Origin: Phycisphaerales bacterium
Lineage (GTDB): Bacteria; Planctomycetota; Phycisphaerae; Phycisphaerales; SM1A02
Direction: 5' to 3'
Assembly: GCA_014238205.1 (NCBI GenBank)
Contig: JABABM010000002.1
Span: 62,001 to 126,000 of the forward strand
Length of the DNA: 64,000 nt
The notes under the pieces are model-generated. The model saw nothing but the letters and a program-made list of their open reading frames with translations, was not told where the DNA came from and did no database searches. The position numbers and the translations under genes were made by a program. Positions 34,615-45,055 of this stretch are shown in pieces (within the stretch, counting starts at the first letter, position 1; every line of letters starts with the position of its first letter).

Positions 34615-34808
34615 GCGACACAGGATACCTGTGCCCATCGGGGAATGACACCCTGCTCGATGAGCATCGAAGTCGAACGAAACGATACTGGGCATGCCTG
34701 TGGGCCGATTTCGTGTGTTTTTGAATAACCCTGGCCCGTTTCGGGATCTTCCTTCATGAACAAAGCGTATTGAGAAGAGAACCTTCCCCCTTCAAGGCAC
34801 TGAACTGC

Positions 34809-35255
34809 ATGACCACGCCCCAGGACACGCTCGACTCCCCCGGCCAGTCCATGCACGATTCCATCATGCGAATCCGTGTAATACCGATGGCATTGATCGG
34901 GGCCTATTCGGCCATCTGCATTGCAACCCTGATGGATGCCCTCCATGGCCAGAACCTCATCGCAACATCCAGCCTCCTCCTCGTGGGAGGTATAGCACTC
35001 GCATTGCTTCATTGTTCCAGATTCCTGGCGCCACTGGAGACGATCGATGACTGGCTTTGGCAACTGGCCCGCTGCAGCGCTCTGGCTGGACTCTGCGGCG
35101 CAACGATCGGACTGTGCATCCTGTTTCTTGGCGATGGCTCATTCCACACGATGACCACCGGTCTCTCCCTGGCGGCTTTCTCGGTGCTCTACGGAGTGCT
35201 GATCGCCATGCCGGCCGGCTGCATGGTGGTTCTGACCGACGACGCATCAAACTGA
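34809..35255 (+). CDS. Small membrane protein, unknown
   Basis: A 148-residue membrane protein. After a polar start come about four hydrophobic segments (about 23-40, 52-67, 85-105 and 110-137), with an I-D-D-W-L-W-Q-L-A-R-C loop between the second and third. The overall shape recalls the membrane part of MotA/TolQ-type proteins, but no diagnostic residues are seen, so this is not claimed. ATG 34809 is chosen because an upstream frame start at 34770 adds only a charged stretch. The 194 bases between it and pyrB hold possible -10 hexamers but nothing clear. Confidence 0.6.
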   Translation: MTTPQDTLDSPGQSMHDSIMRIRVIPMALIGAYSAICIATLMDALHGQNLIATSSLLLVGGIALALLHCSRFLAPLETIDDWLWQLARCSALAGLCGATIGLCILFLGDGSFHTMTTGLSLAAFSVLYGVLIAMPAGCMVVLTDDASN

Positions 35256-35276
35256 TCCAGCGGACTCACTCGTTTC

Positions 35277-35921
35277 CTACCCACAGGAGTATGGCCATGC
35301 CTTTCGCTGCTCTTTGGATAGCGGTGCCATGTAGGAAATCATCAACCACCAGAAAAAATATCCTATGGAACTTGCACCCCCTGCTGGCCAGGACCATGCC
35401 AACAGCTGCAGTACCAGGAATGAGCTCGAAAGAATGAAGAGGAAGAACGAAGAGTAGCCAAGAAGCTGCCGCACCGGCTCCGGCAACCTGAGTGCCATCT
35501 GAAGCAGCAGCAGAATCGGGATCGCATTGCACAGCCAGGCAAACTGCAGGCAGATTGAATAGGCGTGCACGAGCAGTTTCGACCACCATGGATCTCTGGC
35601 CCTGAAGCCCTTCTGGACACCATGCCCATCCACCCTGCTGCCATACAGCAGGACAGCGGCGATCATCGTCTTGTCAGAAACGGACTCCCTGGCTGCTTGT
35701 GAAGGCGCGATCGCCTTGTACACATCGTCATACGAGTTGAAAAAAAGCTGCCAGGACATCGCAGCTGCTTCATAGCCGTATACGACGTCCTTGCGTCCCA
35801 TTGTTGTGTCTGGATTGCCGATCACGGGCGCGAAGAACGTAGCCATGAAGCCGATGAGGAGGGCAACGTAATAGCAGATGAGGCGTTTCTTGGACCAGGA
35901 TAGGTCCGGGTGACTCCTCAC
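35277..35921 (-). CDS. Membrane protein coupled to nuoG, unknown
   Basis: A 214-residue protein with a hydrophobic segment at about 15-35, a soluble, presumably external loop at about 36-115, and two or three hydrophobic segments after about 118. The start overlaps the nuoG stop by four bases (ATGA), so it is translated with nuoG. No complex I subunit fits this pattern and no family is recognised. The Trp- and Tyr-rich ends suggest interfacial helices. It could assist complex I or simply share transcription. Confidence 0.65.
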   Translation of the reverse strand: MRSHPDLSWSKKRLICYYVALLIGFMATFFAPVIGNPDTTMGRKDVVYGYEAAAMSWQLFFNSYDDVYKAIAPSQAARESVSDKTMIAAVLLYGSRVDGHGVQKGFRARDPWWSKLLVHAYSICLQFAWLCNAIPILLLLQMALRLPEPVRQLLGYSSFFLFILSSSFLVLQLLAWSWPAGGASSIGYFFWWLMISYMAPLSKEQRKAWPYSCG

Positions 35922-37558
35922 AGCTCGATCATTTCCATGTCCGATTCGACCGGGGCCGTCACCTCGGGGAGATGAACTTCATCAAGGAACATCTTCAGCG
36001 CCGGTTCAATCGCCATCTGTTGTCGTGTCATGACCGCGTTGAACCATTCCGGCTTCGAGCCGTCGAGACCGGCAAGCAGGTCGAGGGCAATCTGGGCCTC
36101 GCTCTTGCAGTAGTCCACTGGTTCGATGGCCCGCTCGAATGCCTGGAGACGACCGTCGACGTTCTCGAATGTCCCGCTCTTCTCCATCCACGTCGCCGCT
36201 GGAAGAAAGACATCGGCACGTTCTTCAAGACGATTGGGCATGGTGTCCAGCAGGACAACGAAGCGATCTCCCAAGGCACCTTCAAGGGACTCCGTCACCC
36301 AGGCACTGGGATAGTTTCCTGTAAGAAGCACCGAAGCAGGGCCTCCGCCGGAGGCCAGAAGTTCTTCGAAGGCAGTTGCATCGAGAATCTCATCACCGAA
36401 GGATTCAAGCACGCGACGGACACCCCTGGCATTGGGCGCCTTCTCCGCTCGCAAGGTATATCCGCCAGGGAAGGTCTTGTCCTCGCCATCAATCGGGACT
36501 GGACCGAGAGCAAGCACTGCATCCGGGTCGATCGATTTCACCAGCCTTGCCAGGTGCCAGGCATCTTCGCAGCCGAGCATCGGACTGATGAGCGCGGCGA
36601 TGTGCGTGCCCTGCATGCCCGACAATGCCGCATCGGTTGCGCTCTTCCAGGCCAGGTCGGCCTGCTGCGGGTCATGAGGGTCAAGTCCACGAACGCGGGG
36701 CATGCGCCTGCGTGATTCATCATGTATGAACTTCCATCCCCAGCGGATCTCGTCTGAAATCCACCAGGTGTTGACCTCCAGGTTCGTCCGAGGCTTGATC
36801 CGATAGACGATGCCGTGGTTGTGCTCAACACTGATGTTGTCGCCACCGCTGGTCAGGCCGTCGATTGATGGAGTCCGCGTCAGATACCACACTCGCTGCT
36901 GGAAGAGGAAGTCCTTGTCGAGCAGTGCGCCCACCGGGCAGAGATCGATGACGTTTCCACTGAGCTCGTTGTCGAGAGCACGTCCCGGGAAGACGTCAAT
37001 CGATTCCTGCGCGCCCCTTCCTTCGACCATGAGTTCGCAAGTACCGGTGACCTCGCGCGTAAAGCGGACACACCTGGAACACATGATGCATCGGTCGCTG
37101 TACAGCAGGATGTCAGGCCCAAGGTCCTTCTTGGGCTGCTTGATCTTCGTTTCCTCGAATCGACTTGCGGATCGGCCATACCTGTAGGCATAGTCCTGCA
37201 AGGTGCACTCGCCGGCCTGGTCACATACGGGGCAGTCCACCGGGTGGTTGATGAGGAGGTACTCCATGACGGCCCGCTGGTTTGCCGTAGCCTTGGGCGA
37301 ATCGGTATGGACCACCTGCCCGTCCGCGGCTGGCGTCTGGCAGGCCGGGAGCAACTTGGGAATGGCTTCAAGCTTGTTGTCGTTTCGGGGGTTTGGCGCC
37401 CACACTTCCACGAGGCAGATCCTGCAACTGGCGACGACCGACAGGCCCGGATGCCAGCAGTAATGAGGAATCTCCAGCTCACTCGACAAGGCCACTTCGA
37501 GGATCGACTGTCCGTCCTCGAAGCCGATTTCCTGGCCATTGATGGTAAGTTGCGGCAT
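35918..37558 (-). CDS. nuoG: NADH-quinone oxidoreductase subunit G
   Basis: A 546-residue NuoG. An N-terminal 2Fe-2S ferredoxin domain has C-W-H-P...C-R-I-C-L-V-E-V within the first 60 residues. Then comes the H-x3-C-x2-C-x5-C site H-P-V-D-C-P-V-C-D-Q-A-G-E-C, a C-I-M-C-S-R-C-V-R-F 4Fe-4S site, and a shortened molybdopterin-enzyme-like domain that carries no cofactor in complex I. It is shorter than the E. coli protein (about 900 residues), as in many bacteria. It lies about 7 kb from nuoD-E-F and on the same strand. ATG 37558 is chosen; an upstream ATG at 37594 is less likely. Confidence 0.93.
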   Translation of the reverse strand: MPQLTINGQEIGFEDGQSILEVALSSELEIPHYCWHPGLSVVASCRICLVEVWAPNPRNDNKLEAIPKLLPACQTPAADGQVVHTDSPKATANQRAVMEYLLINHPVDCPVCDQAGECTLQDYAYRYGRSASRFEETKIKQPKKDLGPDILLYSDRCIMCSRCVRFTREVTGTCELMVEGRGAQESIDVFPGRALDNELSGNVIDLCPVGALLDKDFLFQQRVWYLTRTPSIDGLTSGGDNISVEHNHGIVYRIKPRTNLEVNTWWISDEIRWGWKFIHDESRRRMPRVRGLDPHDPQQADLAWKSATDAALSGMQGTHIAALISPMLGCEDAWHLARLVKSIDPDAVLALGPVPIDGEDKTFPGGYTLRAEKAPNARGVRRVLESFGDEILDATAFEELLASGGGPASVLLTGNYPSAWVTESLEGALGDRFVVLLDTMPNRLEERADVFLPAATWMEKSGTFENVDGRLQAFERAIEPVDYCKSEAQIALDLLAGLDGSKPEWFNAVMTRQQMAIEPALKMFLDEVHLPEVTAPVESDMEMIEL

Positions 37559-37611
37559 GGTTGGAAGTTCCTCGGCACCCGGGGAAGAACGCAAATGGTA
37601 ACAGAGTCGAG

Positions 37612-38385
37612 TCAGGAACCGGGGGGCGGAAGCGTCCGAGCAGTGATGGTTATATCTCCATCCCCAAGCAACACCCCGTCAATCTCCACGATGCGGTCAT
37701 CAACCAGTTCCAGCAAGGCGGGAAAACCCCGCCCCTCCAGCAGGTAGTCCACGACGAAAGACGAAGCATCATCTCCTTCGCCCGCTGCCGTGCGGAGAGG
37801 TTCAAGGAGAGTCGAGGGAGGAGTTGGAACAGGAAGCCGGCCGAGCAGGCCGCCGTTGATTGAGAGAACGATATTTCCTTCGATGATGGTTGGCAGAACC
37901 TTCATCCCGAGAATGCTTGTGACACGACCGTGCTTGACCAACCCGACAGCAACAATGATGCCCGTCGGGGTCGCATGTACCTGGGGCACCGTGATGAAAT
38001 CCGGCCACGGGGGATGATCATCATGTGCCAACCAATCCTCGAGTCGCAGGGCCAACCAGGCATTGACTGCCTTGTCAGGTATTCGAAGTCGCCAGGGTTC
38101 CCCCGTTGCACGAATCTTCTGCAACTCCTCTACCAGCCTGAACTCAGCCTGTTCCGCCAGTTGAACCGCATCGGGGTCGTTGGGCGCGGGGGGGTCGTAC
38201 CAACCTGGGCGAAGAAATGTCAGGATCAGGCAGAACAGGAATGCTCCGCCCACTCCGAGCAGGAGAACTCCCAGCAGGAGTTTTACATTGGTGGCCCTGG
38301 GCTTTGGAGACAAGGCTGGCAAGTCCGTCGAGGGCGTGGCATTGACACTATTGGACTGGTTGTCGTCTACTGGATCAGTTCCCAT
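37612..38385 (-). CDS. Membrane-anchored protein upstream of nuoG, unknown
   Basis: A 257-residue protein with an N-terminal polar stretch, one strong hydrophobic helix (about 35-59) and a soluble domain of about 195 residues outside the membrane. That domain has alternating hydrophobic residues and a G-R-V-T-S-I-L-G-M-K-V-L-P motif. It recalls planctomycete DUF-type proteins, but I cannot name it. It ends 53 bases before nuoG on the same strand and may share its transcript. Signal-anchor, not cleaved, judging from the length of the helix and the lack of a cleavage site. Confidence 0.6.
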   Translation of the reverse strand: MGTDPVDDNQSNSVNATPSTDLPALSPKPRATNVKLLLGVLLLGVGGAFLFCLILTFLRPGWYDPPAPNDPDAVQLAEQAEFRLVEELQKIRATGEPWRLRIPDKAVNAWLALRLEDWLAHDDHPPWPDFITVPQVHATPTGIIVAVGLVKHGRVTSILGMKVLPTIIEGNIVLSINGGLLGRLPVPTPPSTLLEPLRTAAGEGDDASSFVVDYLLEGRGFPALLELVDDRIVEIDGVLLGDGDITITARTLPPPGS

Positions 38386-38484
38386 GGCTCGATGGTATCC
38401 GCTTGAGAATATTGTTTGGCACAGGGAGACCCGCAGGGTGCCTCATGGCTCCAATCAACCCCGGTCCCCTGGAACTGGTTTACT

Positions 38485-39618
38485 TCAACGCACGCGGAGG
38501 AAGTCGACGGGGTGATCGGTGCGACCATCCGTTGAAAGGTCGGCAAGAATCTCCCCAATCACGCTCGACATCTTGAACCCATGGCCCGAGAAGCCCGTGG
38601 CAACGGTGACCCGTTCGTGCTCGGGATGACGGTCGATGATGAAATGCTCATCCGGAGAGTTCGTATACATGCAGGTACGCATGGTATCGATACGGCTGCC
38701 TGCAGCCGGAATCCAGTTCGTGACATGCTCCAGGAAGGACGCTTCGTCACCAGGCCCAGCATCGCGATTGATCGTGTCTGGATCATCCCGCTCCCCGGCT
38801 GCATGCATTGCGACCTTGAACCCGGCCGGTCCCGGCAGGCCTGCGCCCGTTGCAACAGGGAAGCCGTAGAGTTGACCCACGCCGACCGTGTCAATGGCCC
38901 ACACGGGCAGTGAACCCAGCGCAAGTGCACCTGGATCATCTGGATGCATCCACCCCAGCACCTGGCGAGTCACCTGCAGTGGGAGGTCGGCACGCGATAC
39001 CGAGGGCATCCACGCGCCTGCACTCAGAACAAGGTGTTCTGCTTCATATGTTCCACTCCGTGTCTGAACTTGAACAGAGTTGGCTCCCGTCGACCAGTCG
39101 ACGACAGGTTCGCCTTCCCGGATGTCCGCGCCATGCTCCCTGGCCAGTCGAACGTGATCCTCGATGCACCATTCCGGAACGAGGAAGCCCGCCTGTGTCT
39201 CATGCATCCCGATGAAGTTCTCCGGCAGATTGAACTGCGGAAATCGATCACCGAGCTGGGCATGATCCAGAGACTCGTGCTCAAGACCATGCTCCGAGGC
39301 CGCCTGTCGACTGGCCTCGACGAACTCGCACCCGGCCGGACCCATGTAGAGACCGCCTGTTGGAAAGAGCAGGTCGCGACCTGCTTCGTCCTGGAGTTCC
39401 TCCCACAGCGCCCAGGATCGAAGGAGCAGGGGAACATAGTCCGGGTGCTCGTAGTAGGCGCAACGGATCATGCGGGACTGGCCGTGGGATGAGCCAAGAT
39501 CATGTGGGATTGAATGCTGCTCAAGACCGAGCACCTTCACGCCTCGCCGAGCAAGATGGCAGCAGGCCGACGAGCCCATGGCCCCGACTCCGACCACGAT
39601 GATGTCAAAGGACTCCAT
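38485..39618 (-). CDS. FAD-dependent N-methyl amino-acid oxidase (MSOX/SolA type)
   Basis: A 377-residue flavoenzyme of the monomeric sarcosine oxidase group. The dinucleotide loop V-V-G-V-G-A-M-G-S-S is at residues 8-17. The R-x-I-R-x-A-Y-Y-E-H-P-D-Y-V-P-L stretch near residue 50 and the C-M-Y-T-N-S-P-D motif near residue 317, whose Cys carries the covalent FAD in this family, are both present. Such enzymes oxidise sarcosine, N-methyltryptophan or pipecolate to the aldehyde or imine with H2O2 production. Which substrate applies cannot be read from the sequence. It is divergent from a DUF1080 lipoprotein, with only 38 bases between. Confidence 0.88.
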   Translation of the reverse strand: MESFDIIVVGVGAMGSSACCHLARRGVKVLGLEQHSIPHDLGSSHGQSRMIRCAYYEHPDYVPLLLRSWALWEELQDEAGRDLLFPTGGLYMGPAGCEFVEASRQAASEHGLEHESLDHAQLGDRFPQFNLPENFIGMHETQAGFLVPEWCIEDHVRLAREHGADIREGEPVVDWSTGANSVQVQTRSGTYEAEHLVLSAGAWMPSVSRADLPLQVTRQVLGWMHPDDPGALALGSLPVWAIDTVGVGQLYGFPVATGAGLPGPAGFKVAMHAAGERDDPDTINRDAGPGDEASFLEHVTNWIPAAGSRIDTMRTCMYTNSPDEHFIIDRHPEHERVTVATGFSGHGFKMSSVIGEILADLSTDGRTDHPVDFLRVR

Positions 39619-39656
39619 GCCGACAGGCTAGCAGGAGTGTCCGCTAGGATGCCCGG

Positions 39657-40310
39657 ATGACGCGAACCACGCTGCTCCTGCTTCTCACTGCCCTCCTGGT
39701 CGGCTGCAACAGTCATCAGGCGGACGATGGCTTTGTTTCACTCTTCAACGGCAGGAACTTTGAAGGTTGGACTGGTGATACGAATGGGTACGTCGTCGTG
39801 GATAGCCAGATCAAGTCCCGTATTCCCGAGCCGGGAGAACACCTTGGCAACCTGTACACGCAGGATGAATATGCGAACTTCATTCTCCGCTTCCAGTTCA
39901 AGTTGACCCCGGGAGCCAACAATGGACTTGGGATTCGTTCACCCCTCACCGGAGATGCCGCGTACGCCGGCATTGAACTGCAGATCCTGGAAAACACGCA
40001 CGAGAAGTGGGCCAACCTGAAACCGTGGCAGTACCACGGATCGGTCTATGGAGTTGCTGCTGCGGAACGTGGATTCCAGGAACCAGTCGGAGAGTGGAAC
40101 TGGCAGGAAGTGCTCGTTGACGGACGCCATGTCAAGGTGACGCTCAATGGACACGTGATCCTCGATGTCGATCTCGACGAGGCAAGTCGTGATGGCACCA
40201 TCGACGGCCACGACCATCCCGGGCTTGCCCGTACAACTGGCCATATCGGATTTCTCGGACACGGCGACCTGGTCGCCTTCAGGAACATCTCGATCAAGAC
40301 GTTGCCCTGA
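39657..40310 (+). CDS. DUF1080 lipoprotein (3-keto-glycoside hydrolase-like)
   Basis: A 217-residue lipoprotein with lipobox L-V-G-C17 and one DUF1080 (3-keto-disaccharide hydrolase, concanavalin-like) domain. F-N-G-R-N-F-E-G-W near the start, N-N-G-L-G-I-R-S-P and G-I-E-L-Q-I-L in the middle, and the C-terminal G-H-I-G-F-L-G-H-G and F-R-N-I-S-I-K are the usual family marks. DUF1080 proteins are strongly expanded in Planctomycetes and Bacteroidetes, act on glycans in the envelope, and in characterised cases cleave 3-keto-sugars. A second copy lies at 40748-41512 on the other strand. Confidence 0.85.
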   Translation: MTRTTLLLLLTALLVGCNSHQADDGFVSLFNGRNFEGWTGDTNGYVVVDSQIKSRIPEPGEHLGNLYTQDEYANFILRFQFKLTPGANNGLGIRSPLTGDAAYAGIELQILENTHEKWANLKPWQYHGSVYGVAAAERGFQEPVGEWNWQEVLVDGRHVKVTLNGHVILDVDLDEASRDGTIDGHDHPGLARTTGHIGFLGHGDLVAFRNISIKTLP

Positions 40311-40313
40311 GCT

Positions 40314-40751
40314 CTAACCTTCAGTCGACTTCGGAGGGAGGGGCGGAGGTGGGTCCATGTCCACGGTCCACTGGTTGCAGAACACGCGCCATCCCCATGA
40401 AGTAGATGCCCGGTTGTAGGGCCTGCCGCACTCGGGACACCGACCCTCAGGAGGCAGCGTGTCCAACGGGTAGGCACATTGGAGGCACAGCAGCCACTGG
40501 TGGTGAGCAAGTCGTCGCTTCCAGCGGGTTCGCCAGAAATGCGCCCCTATCGCCAAGACCGAACCCATGATGAGGAACTGAGGGCCCATGGTCACATTTG
40601 AGAAGAAGAAGAGCGAAAGGACAATGACGGGCACCGCCAGCAGGAACATCAGGCAGAAGACCAACGGGTGGTTCACCTGCGCTGCAATGGGACGATAGGG
40701 AATGAACGGCCCCGGAAATCCCCTGTACTTGATGGGGACTCTGGCTTTCAA
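40314..40751 (-). CDS. Small membrane protein with zinc ribbon
   Basis: A 145-residue protein. Two membrane helices (about 30-50 and 55-72) are followed by a zinc-ribbon-like C-L-Q-C...C-P-E-C-G at about residues 89-110 and a Pro-rich tail. Similar membrane/zinc-ribbon proteins occur at the start of the window (919-2085) and are typical of this group; the function is unknown. It overlaps the stop of the next minus-strand gene's neighbour by four bases (start at 40751, DUF1080 stop at 40748), so it is coupled to the DUF1080/FKBP run. Confidence 0.7.
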   Translation of the reverse strand: MKARVPIKYRGFPGPFIPYRPIAAQVNHPLVFCLMFLLAVPVIVLSLFFFSNVTMGPQFLIMGSVLAIGAHFWRTRWKRRLAHHQWLLCLQCAYPLDTLPPEGRCPECGRPYNRASTSWGWRVFCNQWTVDMDPPPPLPPKSTEG

Positions 40752-41512
40752 AGTTCTCGAACAGATATGTTGCGGAAATACAGCGTGTTGCCATGATTCT
40801 GCAACTCGATGGGTCCGCTGGGAAAGATCGGCTGCGATCGGTCCCAGTAGTTCTCCAGGACGACATCATCCGCGACCAGTTGCCCGTTGAGCCAGATACT
40901 CACTCGTTCGCCGATCATCCGTATGCGGAACGTGTTCCACTCTCCAACAGGATTGTCTGCCACGACCAGGGGTTCCGAGGGATTCGCCTGGTTGTTGTAG
41001 AGACCGCCTGAACCAATGGGGTTGTCCCATATCTGCACTTGCGGACTGCCGCGGAGGTAGATGCCGCTGTCACCCTCGGCCTTGATCTTCCAATCCACGA
41101 GGAGTTCGAAATCCTCGTAGTCGTCGACCGTCACAAGGCTGTCGCCCCCGCCATCGAACACGAGCACTCCATCGACAACCGACCAGTGCTCTTGCATGCG
41201 AACATCAGCCGCAGCCTGCGCCTCGGCACGTTCAGCGGGAGTCATCGCTGCTCGCGAGATGGGGTTCCCGAACAGGCCTTTCCAGCCCTCGAGATCCTTC
41301 CCATTGAACAGTGGACTTGCCTGCCCAGGACTGCTGGATGCTGGTTGCGTACAGGCCTGCAACGAAAGAGCAAGCACGATCAGGATGTGGGAAGCCAGGT
41401 TGATTACTTCCCTCCATCTCCGGCTGGCACGTCCGGACCTACGATCTCGATCATCTCCACGTCGAAGATAAGCGTTGCCCCCGCTGGAATCGGGCCCGAG
41501 GATGGTTTCCAC
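40748..41512 (-). CDS. Second DUF1080 lipoprotein
   Basis: A DUF1080 protein of at most 254 residues. F-N-G-K-D-L-E-G-W, D-S-G-I-Y-L-R-G-S-P-Q-V-Q-I-W, N-x-F-R-I-x-M-I-G-E and the end Y-F-R-N-I-S-V-R are clear. A lipobox-like L-Q-A-C lies near residue 54. The only in-frame ATG (41512) is 40 codons before the hydrophobic signal stretch and overlaps the FKBP gene by 109 bases. The true start may be a rare codon closer to 41407, where a GGAGG site stands. The copy at 39657 is on the other strand and not adjacent enough to be a recent tandem. Confidence 0.8.
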   Translation of the reverse strand: METILGPDSSGGNAYLRRGDDRDRRSGRASRRWREVINLASHILIVLALSLQACTQPASSSPGQASPLFNGKDLEGWKGLFGNPISRAAMTPAERAEAQAAADVRMQEHWSVVDGVLVFDGGGDSLVTVDDYEDFELLVDWKIKAEGDSGIYLRGSPQVQIWDNPIGSGGLYNNQANPSEPLVVADNPVGEWNTFRIRMIGERVSIWLNGQLVADDVVLENYWDRSQPIFPSGPIELQNHGNTLYFRNISVREL

Positions 41513-42432
41513 CCGTAGGCGAGTTCCGCGGGAATGATCAATTTACGAGTGCCCCCGACACGCATCGTCTTCAGGCCTTCAAGCCAACCGGCAATGACGC
41601 CCCCCTGCATGTTGACGGTATAGGGAACTCCCCGATCAACAGAGGAATCGAACTTCAGGTCATTGACCAGCCAGCCTGTGTAATGCACCTTCACACTGTC
41701 AGTGGGACTCGGCGAAGGCCCGTCCCCTACGACGACGTCATACCAGCTCAGCCCGGTCTCACTGGACTGCATCTTGCTTTCACCGATGTCGGCCCCAGGC
41801 AACGTCTCGGGAAGTGTGATGAACTCATCGATCCCGTTAAGCGTGATTTCAAGCACGATGGGGCTGCCCGGATTACTGAGCTGCTTGCTGATCTCGGATC
41901 CGGGGGGAGCCCAGATCTTCCTGGTTGACCCGAGTTTCATGCCACCAAGAGCGCCCGTCCAGCCGGCGAAGACCATCTTGTCATCGAACGGCATGACCAT
42001 TTCACGGGCAGGGATTATTCCATGTGCATGATCACCATGCATGTTCCATGCCTCCATCTGGATTGAAACCCCCCTGGCGTCATCCGCCAGAACCGGAGCA
42101 TCTTCACTCTTGGACTCCTTGACGGTTCCGATCCACAGCCCACTGGCAAGTTCTTTCATCGTGCCGTCGCCGATGATGGCGCCACCAGGCAGATCAGCAA
42201 CCACCGGACCGCTTGATGCAGGCTCCGGCTTGGGTTCCGGCTTTGGCTCCGGCTCAGGTTCCGGCTTGGGTTCCGGTTTTGGTTCGGGGGCAGGAGCAGG
42301 GGCAGCTTCGGCTGGAGAGGTGACCGTCGACACGTTGCCAGCCGAGGCATCGGAGGATTGAACATCACATCCAGACAATGATGCAGCGAAGGCAATGGTG
42401 GCAGGTACCAGTACGGCAGTGAACAGGTTCAT
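41404..42432 (-). CDS. FKBP-type peptidyl-prolyl isomerase lipoprotein
   Basis: A 342-residue lipoprotein (lipobox L-S-G-C22). After the signal is a Pro/Glu/Lys linker of about 24 residues (P-E-P-K repeats), then two FKBP-like domains. The first (about 95-210) keeps the fold pattern (G-D-H-A-H-G, F-A-G-W-x-G-A-L-G-G-M-K-L-G) but looks degenerate. The second (about 228-335) has V-H-Y-T-G-W, F-D-S-S, V-I-A-G-W-L-E-G-L-K-T-M and P-A-E-L-A-Y-G, a canonical isomerase. It probably folds envelope proteins near the membrane. ATG 42432 is chosen over 42495, which would start in the terminator region. Confidence 0.88.
   Translation of the reverse strand: MNLFTAVLVPATIAFAASLSGCDVQSSDASAGNVSTVTSPAEAAPAPAPEPKPEPKPEPEPEPKPEPKPEPASSGPVVADLPGGAIIGDGTMKELASGLWIGTVKESKSEDAPVLADDARGVSIQMEAWNMHGDHAHGIIPAREMVMPFDDKMVFAGWTGALGGMKLGSTRKIWAPPGSEISKQLSNPGSPIVLEITLNGIDEFITLPETLPGADIGESKMQSSETGLSWYDVVVGDGPSPSPTDSVKVHYTGWLVNDLKFDSSVDRGVPYTVNMQGGVIAGWLEGLKTMRVGGTRKLIIPAELAYGWKPSSGPIPAGATLIFDVEMIEIVGPDVPAGDGGK
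42221..42290. repeat. 6-base-phased repeats coding the P-E-P-K linker
   Basis: GGTTCC/GGCTCC-type units alternating with GGCTTG/GGTTTT encode Pro-Glu-Pro-Lys or Pro-Glu-Pro-Glu on the minus strand across about 70 bases. It is a low-complexity coding repeat, a periplasmic spacer by inference. Confidence 0.8.
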
Positions 42433-42495
42433 CTTGATGCCCCTTTCCATGGGTGGGAACAACTGGAGGGGAAGGCTGCGTAACAGGGTACTCAA

Positions 42496-42540
42496 AAATG
42501 AACGCCCCCCGGTTCCCGGGGGGCGGCTGCATGTTCATTT
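42496..42540 (-). terminator. Intrinsic terminator after atpD
   Basis: A perfect 10-base stem (42503-42512 with 42516-42525, loop TTC) of mostly G-C pairs is nested in outer arms AAATGAAC (42496-42503) and GTTCATTT (42533-42540). On the minus strand the GC hairpin ends in GTTCATTTTT. It begins 9 bases after the atpD stop, and lies before the FKBP start. It should end atpD transcripts and separate atpD from the FKBP gene. Confidence 0.85.
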
Positions 42541-42549
42541 ATACGCCGG

Positions 42550-44079
<1,530 letters not shown>

Positions 44080-44179
44080 TCAAAGACGATCTCCGCCAAT
44101 GTCCAGCATGGTGCTCATGACCGGCCCGGTGCTCGGTACCATGCCCGCCCACGATCATCTCAGCAGGCAGAGGCATTTC

Positions 44180-44584
44180 ATGCAGTTCACCTTTCTGGAC
44201 AACGTGACAGAACAGTCCGAAGACAGGATCCGAGCTTCCAAGCTGGTTCGGGCCGAGGAGGAATACCTCGCAGATCACTTCCCGAGCTTCCCTATTCTTC
44301 CCGGTGTTCTGATGATCGAGGTGCTTGTCCAGGCAGCAAGGCGGCTCCTGGAAGCCAGGGGGCTTGAACGGTTCGTGCTTGGGGAGGTCAAGGCCCTCAA
44401 ATACGGGTCCATGGTCAAGCCTGGTGAAACCCTTGAAGTCGATGTTGAACTGCTCGGAGAAGGGGAGTCGGGTGGATGGAATTTCCGGGGGAAGGGAACT
44501 CTCGGCGGGGGCGAAAATGACGGGGAGACAGTTCTCTCTGGACGATTTACAATGCGGCCCGTCCGCGATACGCCGACGGCATGA
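44180..44584 (+). CDS. FabZ-like hotdog dehydratase, first
   Basis: A 134-residue hotdog protein of the FabZ/FabA group. It has D-H-F-P-S-F-P-I-L-P-G-V-L-M-I-E, the family core with the catalytic His and Glu in their usual positions, followed by a helix. ATG 44180 is preferred because an AGAGG site lies six bases upstream and the resulting protein begins as FabZ does; starts at 44099, 44117 and 44141 lack a site. It would act on 3-hydroxyacyl-ACP, presumably bound to the ACP encoded next. The 184 bases up to the atpD start hold the divergent promoters but no clear pair of hexamers. Confidence 0.82.
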   Translation: MQFTFLDNVTEQSEDRIRASKLVRAEEEYLADHFPSFPILPGVLMIEVLVQAARRLLEARGLERFVLGEVKALKYGSMVKPGETLEVDVELLGEGESGGWNFRGKGTLGGGENDGETVLSGRFTMRPVRDTPTA

Positions 44585-44641
44585 TCTACACCTCGTGGAC
44601 ATGGCCCGCGTGCCAGTTCACCTCACTTGGAGTATCCAACG

Positions 44642-45055
44642 ATGTCCATGAGCAAGGACGAGATCTTCACCAATGTTCAGATGGTGCTTGTGGAAGCCCT
44701 GGGCGCCGACGAGGATGAGATTACCGAGAACGCCAGCCTGACTGCCGATCTTGGCGCAGAGTCCATTGATTTCCTCGACATCGTCTTCCGCCTTGAGAAG
44801 TCATTCTCAACTGATGATGCTCCCTTCAAGATTTCGCAGGGGGAACTCTTTCCAGAGAACCTCATGGAGAATGATGACTGGGTAAGTGATGGAAAGTTCA
44901 CTGAATCAGGCCTCGCCATGCTCAAGGAACGAATGCCGCACATCGATTTCACCGAGTTCAGCGCCGACCCGGATCTCGGGAAGGTCGCCGACCTCATCAC
45001 GGTGTCCTCGCTCGTAACATTCGTTTCCAACAAGCTCGAAAGTGCCGCAGCCTGA
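44642..45055 (+). CDS. Enlarged acyl carrier protein
   Basis: A 137-residue ACP. The first 50 residues match an ordinary ACP, with the phosphopantetheine serine in D-L-G-A-E-S-I-D-F-L-D. Ordinary ACPs (about 80 residues) would then need 30-40 residues; here a 50-60-residue insert, K-I-S-Q-G-E-L-F-P and on to P-H-I-D-F-T, follows helix II. A normal-looking helix IV (L-I-T-V-S-S-L-V-T-F-V) closes the protein. ATG 44642 has a GGAG site 11 bases upstream; ATG 44648 is possible. The stop overlaps the next start. It is the carrier of this small cluster. Confidence 0.85.
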   Translation: MSMSKDEIFTNVQMVLVEALGADEDEITENASLTADLGAESIDFLDIVFRLEKSFSTDDAPFKISQGELFPENLMENDDWVSDGKFTESGLAMLKERMPHIDFTEFSADPDLGKVADLITVSSLVTFVSNKLESAAA

